Part shown: piece after piece, positions 63,668 through 64,000 of the stretch
How positions within the stretch are numbered: position 1 is the stretch's first letter
How the letters are laid out: each line of letters begins with the position of its first letter
Assembly: GCA_021740845.1 (NCBI GenBank)
Contig: JAIOYZ010000003.1
Location: 1-64,000, forward strand
Direction of reading: 5' to 3'
Length of the DNA stretch: 64,000 bases
From: Bacteroidia bacterium
GTDB taxonomy: Bacteria; Bacteroidota; Bacteroidia; UKL13-3
Notes under the pieces: model-generated
The model's database searches: none
What the model was told of the DNA's origin: nothing
What the model saw: the letters and a program-made list of their open reading frames with translations, nothing else
Made by a program: the position numbers and the translations under genes

Positions 63668-64000
63668 ATGAGCAATATTACTTTCACAATGATTAAACCG
63701 GATGCAGTTGCCAATGGCCACTCCGGAAAAATTATCGATCAAATTTTAGAGGCAGGTTTTAGCATTCAAGCAATGAAATACCTTCACTTAACTCCTGAGA
63801 ATGCAGGTAAATTTTATGCAGTACACAGCGAACGTCCTTTTTTCAACGATTTAGTTTCATTCATGACAAGCGGTCCTATTTTCGCAGCAGTTTTGGTTAA
63901 AGAAAACGCTGTTGCAGATTTTAGAACCTTGATTGGTGCAACAGATCCTAAGAAAGCTGATGAAGGAACCATCCGTCAACGTTTTGCAGATTCAATTGAA
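63668..64000 (+). CDS. ndk: Nucleoside diphosphate kinase (3' end outside window)
   Basis: The first 111 codons, from [17 protein letters not shown] at 63668, run to the right edge. [23 protein letters not shown] and [18 protein letters not shown] are the family motifs. The catalytic His (in the NAVHGSDS-type motif) would lie a few residues beyond the window, so activity cannot be confirmed here. It transfers the gamma phosphate between nucleoside triphosphates and diphosphates. Confidence 0.95.
   Translation, partial: MSNITFTMIKPDAVANGHSGKIIDQILEAGFSIQAMKYLHLTPENAGKFYAVHSERPFFNDLVSFMTSGPIFAAVLVKENAVADFRTLIGATDPKKADEGTIRQRFADSIE

Overview
This window looks like chromosomal DNA from a member of the Bacteroidota (Bacteroidetes). 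It is AT-rich by eye. It carries two secretion tails typical of the type IX system: a gliding-motility-type C-terminus at the left edge, and a type A tail near 28 kb. It also has a TonB-dependent receptor, Bacteroidota-specific families (DUF3127 and DUF3108), a LytTR two-component pair, a flexirubin/carotenoid-type gene set (crtYcd, crtZ, cruF-like) and TAnnTTTG-type promoter boxes. The carotenoids, superoxide dismutase and respiratory complex I suggest an aerobic or oxygen-exposed lifestyle. I cannot name the genus. I saw no phage, insertion sequence, CRISPR array, rRNA or tRNA gene.

Layout. 0-14.5 kb: end of a secreted adhesin-like protein, then housekeeping genes (persulfide dioxygenase-like MBL/rhodanese protein, tsaB, recJ, glycyl-tRNA synthetase, gcvH), the carotenoid genes, a DUF3108 protein, an ALDH7-type dehydrogenase and a large M1 peptidase with a barrel-like C-terminal half. 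14.5-25.5 kb: TPR protein, phosphosulfolactate synthase-like protein, YqeY, LOG-family protein, a TPR adenylate cyclase, an orphan 141-residue protein, a universal stress protein, malic enzyme, inositol monophosphatase and recR. 25.6-34.6 kb: a signalling and uptake block made of a histidine kinase, a LytTR regulator, a T9SS-sorted protein, a TonB receptor and a propeller/adenylate cyclase, followed by an HD protein. 34.8-44.9 kb: an eleven-gene complex I operon (nuoABCDHIJKLMN, no EFG) ending with a small orphan gene. 45-50 kb: the rimP-nusA-infB operon on the minus strand. 50-64 kb: secreted proteins of unknown role, a prolyl oligopeptidase, sod, tadA, aspS, a DUF3127 protein, a GNAT-like protein, ppx, two FKBP lipoproteins, nrnA, and the start of ndk, cut by the window edge.

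The most unusual signal is not a gene. A near-palindromic element, core GGTTYRAACC, usually within the 16-mer TTCGGTTTGAACCAAA, occurs 23 times exactly in 64 kb. Fourteen copies are intergenic and nine are inside genes, in several reading frames. Two sites hold inverted pairs between convergent genes, one of them a perfect 16-bp stem. The pattern resembles highly iterated palindromes or DNA uptake sequences. Second in interest is the nusA-infB spacer, whose two long inverted repeats interleave like a pseudoknot. Third is a Bacteroidota-type promoter followed by a terminator-like hairpin directly in front of rimP.

Several genes are given shorter starts than the longest open frame because the extra codons rely on TTG or GTG, in some cases inside the repeat element.
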